Source: an uncultured Flavobacteriales bacterium (GTDB lineage: Bacteria; Bacteroidota; Bacteroidia; Flavobacteriales; Weeksellaceae). From it: a stretch of DNA of 64,000 bases. Below the pieces are notes generated by a model, which saw nothing but the letters and a program-made list of their open reading frames with translations, was not told the origin of the DNA and did not search any database. The stretch is taken from contig CALJKL010000046.1 in the NCBI GenBank assembly GCA_937973555.1, positions 1-64,000 on the forward strand, in the 5' to 3' direction. The translations under genes and the position numbers were made by a program. This document shows positions 41,585 through 50,311 of this stretch, piece by piece. Each line of letters starts with the position of its first letter. Within the stretch, counting starts at the first letter, position 1.

Positions 41585-43074
41585 TGGATTCCTGTTTTCA
41601 ACATATTCCTTTGGGGAGTTCCCTTCCGTTGGGAAACCCTCATGCCGTCTCCGTCAGTTTTCCGAAACTGCAAGACGTTATTGGCTATGAAGAAAACAAT
41701 CCTGACACCATCAGCCAATTAAAAAACGGCTATCCAAGATTTTTCAAAAACCATTTGGTAGAACAACTGGAAAAGGAAATCAGAAAAGAATTTGACTTTA
41801 ACGAAAAAAAAATCATTTTCCCCATTACTTCTCTCAAAGCAAAAGAGATTTTGGAAAACATTTTCAATGAAAAAATTGATTATGTAGAATATGAAGACGT
41901 CTGCTTTTTACTCTTTAACAAAGGGCATGCTCATCTAGAACAAATCCAAAAAATGATTCAGCATATGGGGGCCATCATCAGTTCTCGTCAAGCAGAAAAA
42001 TTACTTTTTGAACGAGGGATTTTGACACACCTTTTTGAAGAAGAAAAATCAAAAGCCACTCATCCGGAACAAGAAATCAAAAATATTTTGGCGGAGGCCT
42101 ATACTGCCGAAAAAGACCATATTTTCTTGACCAATACCGGCACCAATGCTGTTTATTCGGCCATAGAGGCTTTAAGCCAAATCCAAAAAAAGGAAGGCAA
42201 AACCCTCAATGTACAATTGGGTTGGCTGTATCTGGACACCATAGAAATCATCCAAAAAAGAAGTGACGAAAGTTTTGTATTTGTCAACATTCATCAAAAA
42301 GAACAGTTTGAAAATTGGTTGGCCGAAAACCACAAGAAAGTAGCCAACATCATTGCCGAAACCGTCAGCAATCCACTTTTACAGTGTTTAGATGTTGTTT
42401 GGCTGTCGGCTCTTTGCCAAAAATATCAAATTGGGCTTATTCTAGACAATACCATGGCTACTCCATATTGCGCAGAGGTAATGCCGTATTGTGATGTAGT
42501 GGTAGAAAGCCTCACCAAATTTGCCTGCGGGCATGGAGACGTGATGATGGGGGCATTAATCATCAATTCTGGTTCTGTTTACAAAGATGCTTTAATAGAA
42601 AAAGTTCAAGACACCATTCTTCCTTCCTATATTGAGGATTCTAAAAGGCTGGCTTTCGAAATCCAAGGCTATGCTTCTAGAATGCAAAAAATTTCCGAAA
42701 ACACTTCAGCCATGTTTGATTACCTTAAAAATCAAGATTTTATCGGAAAAATTCATTCGGTGTACGAAGAAGATTCGTGGCAAAATTTTCAGAAAATCCG
42801 AAAAAACAATCACCACATTGGCTTGCTGAGTATTGAATTCAAAAAACCGTTTGAAGACTGCTACAATACTTTAAACTTTGCCAAAGGCCCAAGTCTGGGT
42901 ACAGAATTTACTTTGTCCATGCCTTACACCTATCTGGCCCATTATCATTTACTACAGAGTGAAGCCGGCAGAGATTACCTCAAAGAAATAGGGTTACCCA
43001 AAGACTTGCTTAGAATTTCGGTGGGTACAGAGCCTATAGAATGCTTGATAGCTGAGTTTGAGAAACTGAAATAG
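41584..43074 (+). CDS. Fungal-type cystathionine gamma-synthase-like PLP enzyme
   Basis: A 496-residue protein whose C-terminal 330 residues are a Cys/Met-metabolism PLP domain: FLTNTGTNAVYSAIEAL, IIAETVSNPLLQCLDVV, GLILDNTMATPYC and the lysine in ESLTKFACGHGDVMMGAL (about 312). The N-terminal ~150 residues (IPLGSSLPLGNPHAVSVSFP, IGYEENN, NGYPRFF) closely recall the extra N-terminal part of fungal cystathionine gamma-synthase (yeast STR2, Neurospora met-7) and are absent from E. coli MetB. The TAATG overlap with the upstream gene points to a two-enzyme operon. Its reaction is inferred from the family. Confidence 0.8.
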   Translation: MDSCFQHIPLGSSLPLGNPHAVSVSFPKLQDVIGYEENNPDTISQLKNGYPRFFKNHLVEQLEKEIRKEFDFNEKKIIFPITSLKAKEILENIFNEKIDYVEYEDVCFLLFNKGHAHLEQIQKMIQHMGAIISSRQAEKLLFERGILTHLFEEEKSKATHPEQEIKNILAEAYTAEKDHIFLTNTGTNAVYSAIEALSQIQKKEGKTLNVQLGWLYLDTIEIIQKRSDESFVFVNIHQKEQFENWLAENHKKVANIIAETVSNPLLQCLDVVWLSALCQKYQIGLILDNTMATPYCAEVMPYCDVVVESLTKFACGHGDVMMGALIINSGSVYKDALIEKVQDTILPSYIEDSKRLAFEIQGYASRMQKISENTSAMFDYLKNQDFIGKIHSVYEEDSWQNFQKIRKNNHHIGLLSIEFKKPFEDCYNTLNFAKGPSLGTEFTLSMPYTYLAHYHLLQSEAGRDYLKEIGLPKDLLRISVGTEPIECLIAEFEKLK

Positions 43075-43077
43075 TTT

Positions 43078-43842
43078 TTATTTATTCCCTAGATTATTCT
43101 TTATTCTTTCGATATTTTGTTTGGCGGCATCTTCTAAAAGAAGAGTGGCACTCATCAAAATTCTTTCTGGCATTAACGCCTCAAAATGTTCCGTGCCTTC
43201 CCAAGAAACTTTTTTAATGAGAGACAACGCATCAATACTTTTCTGAGAAAGTTGGTCTAGAAATTCTGAAATATGAAAATCCATTTCATGAATGTCTTTA
43301 CCCACAAAATGATATACATTATTTTGCTGTAGCCAATCTGCATTTCTGAAAGCCGCATCCAGCGCCATGGCTTCAAACTGAGATTTCCCGATTTTTCTTT
43401 CCACATAAGGACCAATTACAAAAGGCCCAATGCCCAAATTCACTTCAGGCAGTGCCATAGCAGAATCTTGAGTCCCAAAACAATAATCCGCGGCACAGGC
43501 AATACCTACACCACCTCCGGTCGTTTTTCCTTGCACCCGTACCACTATAATCTTTCTGCAAGTTCGCATGGCGTTCAATACTTTGGCAAAACCTCCAAAA
43601 AATTTCTTAGAAGCCTCCAAATCCTGTATCGTTAACAATTCATCAAAACTTGCCCCGGCACAGAATGATTTTTCTCCTGCCGATTTCAGCAATATCACCT
43701 TCACCTCTGCTTTAGCGCCTTCTTCTAAAATGGTGTTGGCCAATTTTTCTAAAATATGCCCCGGCAAAGCATTGCTTTTTGGCGTTCCGAAAGTGATTTC
43801 GGAAATATGATTTCTGTTTTCTGCAGTTACAAATGCTTCCAT
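43078..43842 (-). CDS. Enoyl-CoA hydratase/isomerase (crotonase) family protein
   Basis: A 254-residue crotonase-fold enzyme acting on a CoA thioester. The oxyanion-hole motifs are SFCAGASFDELL (about 57-68) and GKTTGGGVGIACAADYC (about 104-120). The usual catalytic glutamates of hydratases (E144/E164 in rat numbering) are not clearly present; the second motif reads MALPEVNLGIGPFV, which keeps one Glu. The next gene on the same strand is a PaaI-type thioesterase, so a phenylacetate- or fatty-acid-type CoA pathway is suggested but not proven. Confidence 0.82.
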   Translation of the reverse strand: MEAFVTAENRNHISEITFGTPKSNALPGHILEKLANTILEEGAKAEVKVILLKSAGEKSFCAGASFDELLTIQDLEASKKFFGGFAKVLNAMRTCRKIIVVRVQGKTTGGGVGIACAADYCFGTQDSAMALPEVNLGIGPFVIGPYVERKIGKSQFEAMALDAAFRNADWLQQNNVYHFVGKDIHEMDFHISEFLDQLSQKSIDALSLIKKVSWEGTEHFEALMPERILMSATLLLEDAAKQNIERIKNNLGNK

Positions 43843-43859
43843 TATTGATACAAAATTTG

Positions 43860-44279
43860 TTACAAATCCGTGATATTTTTCCCCAATTTATATACCGTTC
43901 CTCTAAAACTGGCCACTACCGTTTTATCTTGATTGGTGAGGGTAATATCATATACCGCCGTCTTTTTGGTATTGGCCAGCAAAATGCTTTCTGCAGTTAA
44001 GGTATCCCCTAATTTTACGGCTTTGGTAAAATTAATGGTACAGTTTAAAGCCACTGCCGCCTCACCGGTATTAAGCGATGAAAAGGCCAATGCAGATTCC
44101 GCAAAAGAAAATGTAACTCCCCCATGAACGGTCTTCTGTCCATTAATCATTTCCTTTCTTATCGGCATTTCTATCAAACAATAATTTTCTTTGATGTCTA
44201 CCAAAGAAACTCCCATCCATTGAGAAAATTGGTCTTGGCTCAGTATATATTGTGCGTTTTCTAAAGGCGTCATAGACAA
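43860..44279 (-). CDS. PaaI-type hotdog-fold thioesterase
   Basis: A 139-residue hotdog-fold acyl-CoA thioesterase. The active-site motif is NGQKTVHGGVTFSFAESALAFSS (about 46-68), with the HGG helix start and the acidic residue of the central helix (Glu here, often Asp). PaaI relieves stalled phenylacetyl-CoA pathways, but the family also includes general thioesterases. It is 17 bp upstream of the crotonase gene. Confidence 0.85.
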   Translation of the reverse strand: MSMTPLENAQYILSQDQFSQWMGVSLVDIKENYCLIEMPIRKEMINGQKTVHGGVTFSFAESALAFSSLNTGEAAVALNCTINFTKAVKLGDTLTAESILLANTKKTAVYDITLTNQDKTVVASFRGTVYKLGKNITDL

Positions 44280-44289
44280 ATTAATAAGT

Positions 44290-44525
44290 TTATTTAAATC
44301 TTCTTCCTTTCAGAAAAATATTGTAAATGGTAAAAATCACCACAAAGGTGAGTAAAATAGGCCATTTCTCCTCAAAAAATTTTGAAAAGGAATCTTCAGA
44401 ATGGTTGATGTATTTATTCATCACAAAACTCAATGGCACAATGACGATAAAAGAAACTACTGCGTTGATAAGAGCAGGAATAATTTTTGGATCATAATTG
44501 GGATTTTTTATAAAAAATCTATCAT
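44290..44525 (-). pseudogene. Frameshifted gene for a 78-residue two-helix membrane protein
   Basis: On the minus strand ATG at 44525 opens MIDFL and stops. Adding one T to the T6 run at 44512-44517 restores MIDFFIKNPNYDPKIIPALI and a clean 78-residue frame to the TAA at 44290. The frame has two hydrophobic helices (AVVSFIVIVPLSFVM and PILLTFVVIFTIYNIFL) and a basic C-terminal end (KGRRFK). The 236-bp span is one base short of 79 codons. It may be a real loss-of-function mutation, a sequencing error in adjacent T6/A6 runs, or slippage-dependent expression. It lies just upstream of the PaaI gene. Confidence 0.6.
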
Positions 44526-44729
44526 TTTAATGATGAGGCAATTTACCAATAAATTTTTCAATCGCAAAAGCCAGAAATTTTGTCATCCAAGTTTTAAGAA
44601 AAAACCCAAAAATCAGAAATTTTGTCTTGTAAAAAATCTGTAAACCCTTGATTTTAAGAAAATTTGGCTCAAAAATATTTTTTGAACACTTTTTGTGGAA
44701 TGAACTAAAAATAAACGACACCTATTATT
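44526..44729. other. AT-rich intergenic region upstream of clpB
   Basis: About 200 bp between the broken membrane gene and clpB. It must contain the clpB promoter. TTTTTTG and TTTTTG runs are present near 44678-44696, but I see no convincing -33/-7 pair and no HrcA-type CIRCE inverted repeat. A 64-codon minus-strand open frame here is Phe/Lys-rich and looks like chance. Confidence 0.5.
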
Positions 44730-47324
44730 ATGAATTTAAATCAATATACCACCAAGTCACAGGAAGCCATTCAAAAAGCACAACAAATTGCTTTGGATTT
44801 TGGCCATCAATCTATTGAACCACAACATTTGTTAGAAGGGATTCTTCAAACAGATGAAAATATCTCTGCTTTTTTGATGAAAAAATCAGAAGCAGACCTC
44901 AACTTAATAAGAGAAAGAAACCGCGAATCTCTAGATGCCCTTCCAAAAGTGGAAGGAGGCAACATTTACCTTTCTCAGTCTGCCAACAAAGTTTTATTGG
45001 ACGCGCCCAATATCGCTAAAAAAATGGGTGATGAATATGTTACCATAGAACACCTTTGGCTCACCCTTTTGGATATTAATTCTGAAGTTTCTAAAATCTT
45101 GAAAAACTATGGCGTTACCAAAAATTCTTTGGAAGCAGCCATCAAGGAACTTAGAAAAGGAAGCAAAGCTACTTCTGCAAGTTCTGAAGAGACCTATCAA
45201 AGTCTTAATAAATATGCCAAAAACTTCAATGAATTGGCTGCAGAAGGGAAACTAGACCCAGTTATTGGGCGAGATGAAGAAATAAGAAGAGTATTACAAA
45301 TCCTTTCCCGAAGAACCAAAAACAATCCTATCCTCATTGGGGAGCCTGGCGTAGGAAAAACCGCCATAGCAGAAGGGATTGCCCATAGAATCATTAGTGG
45401 AGATGTACCTGAAAACCTTTTGGACAAGACGCTTTACTCTTTGGATATGGGCGCCTTGATTGCCGGAGCCAAATACAAAGGGGAATTCGAAGAAAGGCTG
45501 AAATCCGTCATCAATGAAGTGGTAAAATCTGAAGGACAAATCATTCTTTTCATAGACGAAATCCACACCCTAGTAGGAGCCGGCGGCGGAGAAGGCGCTA
45601 TGGATGCCGCCAATATCTTGAAGCCTGCCCTTGCAAGAGGTGAACTGAGAGCCATAGGGGCTACTACCCTCAATGAATATCAAAAATATTTTGAGAAAGA
45701 CAAAGCCTTAGAAAGACGTTTCCAAAAAGTAATGGTAGAAGAACCGGATACTGAATCTGCCATTTCTATCTTGAGAGGGATTAAGGATAAATATGAAGCC
45801 CACCATAAAGTAAGAATAAAAGACGAGGCTATTATCGCCGCAGTAGAAATGTCTCAAAGATATATTTCGGATAGATTCTTACCTGATAAAGCCATAGACT
45901 TGATGGATGAAGCCTCTGCAAAACTCAGAATGGAAATCAATTCTAAACCGGAAGAATTAGACGTTCTGGATAGAAAACTGATGCAGATGGAAATAGAATT
46001 GGCAGCCATTTCCAGAGAAGGCAATCAAACAAGGATAGACCATCTTAAAGAAGATATTGCTAAAATTTCTGAGCAGAGAAATGAAATTCACGCCAAGTGG
46101 CTTCAGGAAAAACAAAAATCTGAAGATTTAACTCAGATTAAAAAAGAGATAGAATCCCTAAAATTGGAAGCAGAACGTGCCTCCAGAGTGGGAGACTATG
46201 CAAAAGTAGCAGAAATACAGTATGGTAAACTTCGTGAAAAAGAAGAAGACCTCAAAAAACTGGAACTGGAAATGCAGAACCATCAAAACGAACTCATTAA
46301 AGAGGAAGTAACGGCAGAAAACATTTCTGAAGTAGTGGCCAAATGGACAGGCATTCCGGTGACTAAACTATTGCAAAGCGAAAGAGAAAAACTCATCCAC
46401 CTGGAAGAAGAACTCCACAAAAGAGTGGTAGGACAAAATGAAGCCATACAGTCTGTAGCTAATGCCATTAGAAGAAGCCGCGCAGGATTAAGTGACGAGA
46501 AGAAGCCGATTGGTTCTTTCTTATTCTTGGGTACTACAGGTGTCGGGAAAACAGAATTGGCAAAAGCCTTAGCAGAATTTCTCTTTGACGACGAAAATAA
46601 CATGACGCGTATTGACATGAGTGAGTACCAAGAAAGCCATAGCGTTTCCAGATTGGTAGGTGCGCCTCCGGGATACATCGGTTATGAAGAAGGCGGCCAG
46701 TTGACGGAAGCGGTGAGAAGAAGACCTTATTCTGTAGTGCTGCTAGATGAGATAGAAAAAGCCCATCCGGATGTTTTCAACACTTTGCTTCAGGTTTTGG
46801 ATGACGGTAGATTAACCGACAATAAAGGAAGGGTGGTGAATTTCAAAAATTCTATCATCATCATGACTTCCAATCTTGGCTCATTAATCATTCAGGAAAA
46901 CTTTGAGGGAATCAATGAAAATAACATAGATGCTGTTGTAGACAAAACAAAAGATGAAGTTTTCGGTTTGCTGAAACAAACCCTAAGACCGGAATTTCTG
47001 AACAGGATTGATGAAATTGTGCTGTTCCAGCCATTGAGCAAATCTCAAATCGGTAAAATTGTGAATTTCCAACTGAGAGGTTTCAATCAAATGTTAGAAA
47101 AAAGAAATATTGTACTCACAGCAACTGAAGATGCTTTAGAATATTTGATGAATAAAGGGTATGAACCTGCATTTGGTGCCAGACCGCTAAAAAGAATTCT
47201 TCAGCAAGAGGTGCTTAATAATTTATCTAAAGAAATATTGGCTGGTAAAATTAAGGATGGAGATAGAATAACTTTAGATTATTTCGAAGAAAGCGGACTG
47301 ATTTTTCGTCCTACAGAAGTTTAA
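44730..47324 (+). CDS. clpB: ATP-dependent disaggregase ClpB
   Basis: Hexameric AAA+ chaperone that pulls apart protein aggregates with DnaK. The 864-residue protein has an N-terminal Clp-N domain, AAA-1 with Walker A GEPGVGKTA (about 204-212), the coiled-coil middle domain (about 400-520, with the RASRVGDYAKVAEIQYGKL motif) and AAA-2 with Walker A GTTGVGKTE (about 603-611). The middle domain separates ClpB from ClpA/ClpC. It ends at a strong hairpin and is transcribed alone. Confidence 0.98.
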   Translation: MNLNQYTTKSQEAIQKAQQIALDFGHQSIEPQHLLEGILQTDENISAFLMKKSEADLNLIRERNRESLDALPKVEGGNIYLSQSANKVLLDAPNIAKKMGDEYVTIEHLWLTLLDINSEVSKILKNYGVTKNSLEAAIKELRKGSKATSASSEETYQSLNKYAKNFNELAAEGKLDPVIGRDEEIRRVLQILSRRTKNNPILIGEPGVGKTAIAEGIAHRIISGDVPENLLDKTLYSLDMGALIAGAKYKGEFEERLKSVINEVVKSEGQIILFIDEIHTLVGAGGGEGAMDAANILKPALARGELRAIGATTLNEYQKYFEKDKALERRFQKVMVEEPDTESAISILRGIKDKYEAHHKVRIKDEAIIAAVEMSQRYISDRFLPDKAIDLMDEASAKLRMEINSKPEELDVLDRKLMQMEIELAAISREGNQTRIDHLKEDIAKISEQRNEIHAKWLQEKQKSEDLTQIKKEIESLKLEAERASRVGDYAKVAEIQYGKLREKEEDLKKLELEMQNHQNELIKEEVTAENISEVVAKWTGIPVTKLLQSEREKLIHLEEELHKRVVGQNEAIQSVANAIRRSRAGLSDEKKPIGSFLFLGTTGVGKTELAKALAEFLFDDENNMTRIDMSEYQESHSVSRLVGAPPGYIGYEEGGQLTEAVRRRPYSVVLLDEIEKAHPDVFNTLLQVLDDGRLTDNKGRVVNFKNSIIIMTSNLGSLIIQENFEGINENNIDAVVDKTKDEVFGLLKQTLRPEFLNRIDEIVLFQPLSKSQIGKIVNFQLRGFNQMLEKRNIVLTATEDALEYLMNKGYEPAFGARPLKRILQQEVLNNLSKEILAGKIKDGDRITLDYFEESGLIFRPTEV

Positions 47325-47359
47325 TTCATATATAATTATTTAATATTTTTCACAGAAAG

Positions 47360-47388
47360 TCCGTCAATTTTTAATTGACGGATTTTTT
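47360..47388. terminator. Terminator between clpB and fmt
   Basis: TCCGTCAAT pairs with ATTGACGGA around a short T/A loop, followed on the plus strand by a run of six T. The genes are convergent. Confidence 0.85.
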
Positions 47389-48334
47389 ATTTAATAGAAA
47401 TATTTTCATAGGATTGAAAGCCATTCAAGAAATCTTTTACAGTCATTCTTTTTTTGCCTTCTAATTGCACTTCGGTTGGGCAATAAAAACCATCCTGAGT
47501 ATATATCTTAAAAATGTTTTTTTCGACTTCTAGAGTTCCTGCAGGTTTATCATGGGCAGAGACTTCATATTCTCCGGCAAAAACTTTCAGCCCTTTTTCT
47601 TCATCCCCTATTTTCAGGGTGGTAAAAGCACATGGATAAGGAGACATTCCTCTTATAAAATTATGGATTGTTTTGGTATCTAAATCCCAATGAATTCTAG
47701 TGTCTTCTTTAAAAATTTTGAAAGCATTTTTAGGCAAATCTACTATAGGCTGAGGCTTTTCTTCAATTTTGTTTTCTGCAAGGCCGTCCAATGTTTTCAC
47801 TACCAGCTTGGCTCCCATTTCCATCAGTCTGTCATGCAGTTCACCGGCATTTTCATTAGGATAAATAGGCATCTCTTCCTGTAACAGAATATTCCCTTCA
47901 TCTATTTTTTCGTTGATAAAAAAAGTAGTAGCTCCTGTTTTTTCTTCTCCGTTTATGATGGCATAATTGATGGGTGCAGCACCTCTATAATCTGGCAATA
48001 AACTGGCGTGGAGATTAAAAGTTCCTAATTTGGGCATTTCAAAAAGGATTTTGGGCATCATTCTGAAAGCTACTACCACAAAAACATCTGCATGTAAGGC
48101 ATTTATTTGGTCCAAAAATTCGGGATTTCTTAATTTTTCTGGCTGAAAAACAGTAAGATTATTTTCTACTGCATATTTTTTTACGGGAGATTCGGTAAGT
48201 TTTTGTCCGCGGCCAGAAGGTTTATCGGATACAGTAACTACTCCCACTACTTCGTGTTGGCTTTTATGGATTGCTTGCAGACTTGCTTTGGCAAAATCCG
48301 GAGTTCCGAAAAATACTACTTTTAAGTTCTTCAT
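47387..48334 (-). CDS. fmt: Methionyl-tRNA formyltransferase
   Basis: Formylates initiator Met-tRNA using 10-formyltetrahydrofolate. The 315-residue protein has the N-terminal FFGTPDFAKASLQAI, the folate-binding and catalytic block NLHASLLPDYRGAAPINYAI (about 106-125, with Asn and His of the active site) and GATTFFINEKIDEGNIL with the catalytic Asp equivalent region. The start overlaps the recQ stop by 4 bp, so it is translated from the recQ mRNA. Confidence 0.97.
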   Translation of the reverse strand: MKNLKVVFFGTPDFAKASLQAIHKSQHEVVGVVTVSDKPSGRGQKLTESPVKKYAVENNLTVFQPEKLRNPEFLDQINALHADVFVVVAFRMMPKILFEMPKLGTFNLHASLLPDYRGAAPINYAIINGEEKTGATTFFINEKIDEGNILLQEEMPIYPNENAGELHDRLMEMGAKLVVKTLDGLAENKIEEKPQPIVDLPKNAFKIFKEDTRIHWDLDTKTIHNFIRGMSPYPCAFTTLKIGDEEKGLKVFAGEYEVSAHDKPAGTLEVEKNIFKIYTQDGFYCPTEVQLEGKKRMTVKDFLNGFQSYENISIK

Positions 48335-50232
48335 TTTATGGTATAGGTTCTAAAATCCAACATTTTTATTTTTCCCAATTCGAGCAGAAAAATAAGTTGG
48401 CTCTGTAATTTATCTTTTTGATGGAAATTCATCAAAACGGCCAAATCATCTATTGTTGCAGGTTTTTGTTTTAGCAAATCCAATATTTGGCTTTCTATGC
48501 TTTGCTGTTTTTCAGCAGGTCTTGTATTGGTACAGACATAGCAGGTTCCACAATCTTTTGGGCTTTTCTCCCCAAAATAAGAAAGAATCAGTTTCATTTT
48601 ACAGAATTCAGCGTTTCTGGCATAAAACTTCATCTCTTCCCATTTCTGCAATTTATTCTTTTGTATCTGCTCAAACAGGTTCCACCACTTCCCCAGTATA
48701 GAACGGTCTTCTCTAGGCTTTAAAAACCTAATGCTATGAAGGCTGCCATCAAGATATTCTACAAAATTCTTCTGTTGCACCTCTCTTAGCCTCTCTTTAA
48801 GTTCTTTGCTTTCAACGCCCAATTTTTTACAAAGGTTGGCCTCACTGAAATGTGCCTTATGTGTAGAAAGTCCATCTATATTCCTCAGCAGCAATTCAAT
48901 AAAATATCCGTCTTTTTTGGAGAGGCTTTCCAAATCACTTACTTCAAATTTTAATTCCAGGGTAGAAAGCTTCTTAGAAGTATTGATATATACCAGTTCC
49001 TGATTATGAAGAAAATTGAGCACATTCTTAATTTTAGCTTGAGAAATCTTTGTGAAATCTTTAATTTTAGAAGTATGCAATTCAAAAATCTGTTCTGGCA
49101 ATTCGTTCTCTGCAATCATAAATTTAGAATACAGATAGGATATAATTTTTAGGAATTCATTTTTATTTGGAGTACTGTTTTTTAGAACATCATCAAGATC
49201 CATCAGCTCTTGCTCATTCCAAAGTAAAAAGGCAAAACTCTTTTCGCCATCTCTGCCGGCTCTTCCTATTTCCTGATAATAATTTTCCAAGGACGCAGAG
49301 GGAGACAAATGAATTACAAACCTCACATTATCTTTATCAATACCCATCCCGAAAGCGTTGGTAGAAACTAGGACATTATTATTACTTCTCAGCCATTTTT
49401 CCTGTTTGCTGTTTTTTTCTTTTGTAGAAAGTCCTGCATGGAAATAGTCTACATTTTGAATATTTCTGCTTTGAAGAAACTGTGCAAGTTCTTCGGCATC
49501 TTTTCTTGTTCTCGTATAGATGATCCCAGATGAGTTATTGTGTTTTAAAATATTGGAAATATGAGCATATTTATCTGCCACCTCATCATTATAAATTTGA
49601 ATATTCTCTCTCTTAAAACTCTTTTTGAAAACCGAACATTGTAAGAACCCTAATTTTGTTTTAATATCTTCTAATACTTTGGGCGTAGCTGTAGCCGTTA
49701 AGGCCAAACAAGGAACATTTTTAAATTGAGTTCTAAACTTCTTTATATTTTGATAACTGGGTCTGAAATCTTGCCCCCATTCGGAAATACAATGCGCTTC
49801 GTCTACAGCTATGAAAGAAATAGCAATTTCTTCTATTCGGTTTATGAATGTACTGTTCTGTAATCTTTCCGGAGAAACATACAGCAATTTGGTAAAGCCT
49901 TCTATGCATCTTCCATAAATTTCTTCTTCTTGAAGTTCATCTAATTCTGAACTGAGATATTCTGCCTCAATTCCTTTGGATTTGAGTTGCTGAACCTGAT
50001 CTTTCATTAGCGCCAAAAGTGGAGAAATCACCAAACAAGTACCCTCTAAAACCAATGCAGGAAGTTGATAACAAAGAGACTTGCCTCCTCCGGTGGGCAA
50101 TAAAGCTATAGTATCCTTACTATGAATAACAGAATGAATAATCTCTTCCTGTGAATCTCTAAAATCATGATACCCCCAAAAATTGTAAAGGGTTTCTTTT
50201 ATAATTTTAGATATATTAGCTGCCATTTGCAT
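48331..50232 (-). CDS. recQ: ATP-dependent DNA helicase RecQ
   Basis: 3'-5' helicase for recombination and fork repair. The 633-residue protein shows motif 0/I with LPTGGGKSLCYQLP (about 40-53), DEAH box with AVDEAHCISEWGQDFRPSY (about 142-160), motif III LTATATPKV, motif VI QEIGRAGRDG and an RQC zinc site C-x16-C-x2-C-x2-C (FCKMKL, CGTCYVC, about 545-570). A short C-terminal winged helix follows; I see no HRDC domain. It is upstream of and overlaps fmt. ATG 50226 is an alternative start two codons in. Confidence 0.95.
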   Translation of the reverse strand: MQMAANISKIIKETLYNFWGYHDFRDSQEEIIHSVIHSKDTIALLPTGGGKSLCYQLPALVLEGTCLVISPLLALMKDQVQQLKSKGIEAEYLSSELDELQEEEIYGRCIEGFTKLLYVSPERLQNSTFINRIEEIAISFIAVDEAHCISEWGQDFRPSYQNIKKFRTQFKNVPCLALTATATPKVLEDIKTKLGFLQCSVFKKSFKRENIQIYNDEVADKYAHISNILKHNNSSGIIYTRTRKDAEELAQFLQSRNIQNVDYFHAGLSTKEKNSKQEKWLRSNNNVLVSTNAFGMGIDKDNVRFVIHLSPSASLENYYQEIGRAGRDGEKSFAFLLWNEQELMDLDDVLKNSTPNKNEFLKIISYLYSKFMIAENELPEQIFELHTSKIKDFTKISQAKIKNVLNFLHNQELVYINTSKKLSTLELKFEVSDLESLSKKDGYFIELLLRNIDGLSTHKAHFSEANLCKKLGVESKELKERLREVQQKNFVEYLDGSLHSIRFLKPREDRSILGKWWNLFEQIQKNKLQKWEEMKFYARNAEFCKMKLILSYFGEKSPKDCGTCYVCTNTRPAEKQQSIESQILDLLKQKPATIDDLAVLMNFHQKDKLQSQLIFLLELGKIKMLDFRTYTIK

Positions 50233-50270
50233 GTCGTAAAATTAAGAAATTACTATTAAATGCAAATAAA

Positions 50271-50293
50271 AAAGCTGCGACTAGCGCAGCTTT
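50271..50293 (-). terminator. Intrinsic terminator of the OmpA-family operon
   Basis: AAAGCTGCG and CGCAGCTTT form a perfect 9-bp stem, followed on the minus strand by T6. It lies 20 bp past the last OmpA-family gene and 40 bp upstream of recQ. Confidence 0.85.
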
Positions 50294-50311
50294 CAATTTA
50301 TATAATGAAAA

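Noticed and set aside
43078..44279. Phenylacetate degradation operon
   Set aside because: Only a crotonase and a PaaI-type thioesterase are present; no paaABCE, paaZ or paaK genes are in the window.
44527..44721. 64-codon minus-strand open frame upstream of clpB
   Set aside because: Phe/Lys-rich composition, no family-like pattern, and it lies in the AT-rich clpB promoter region; its stop directly precedes the frame of the broken 78-residue gene only by chance.
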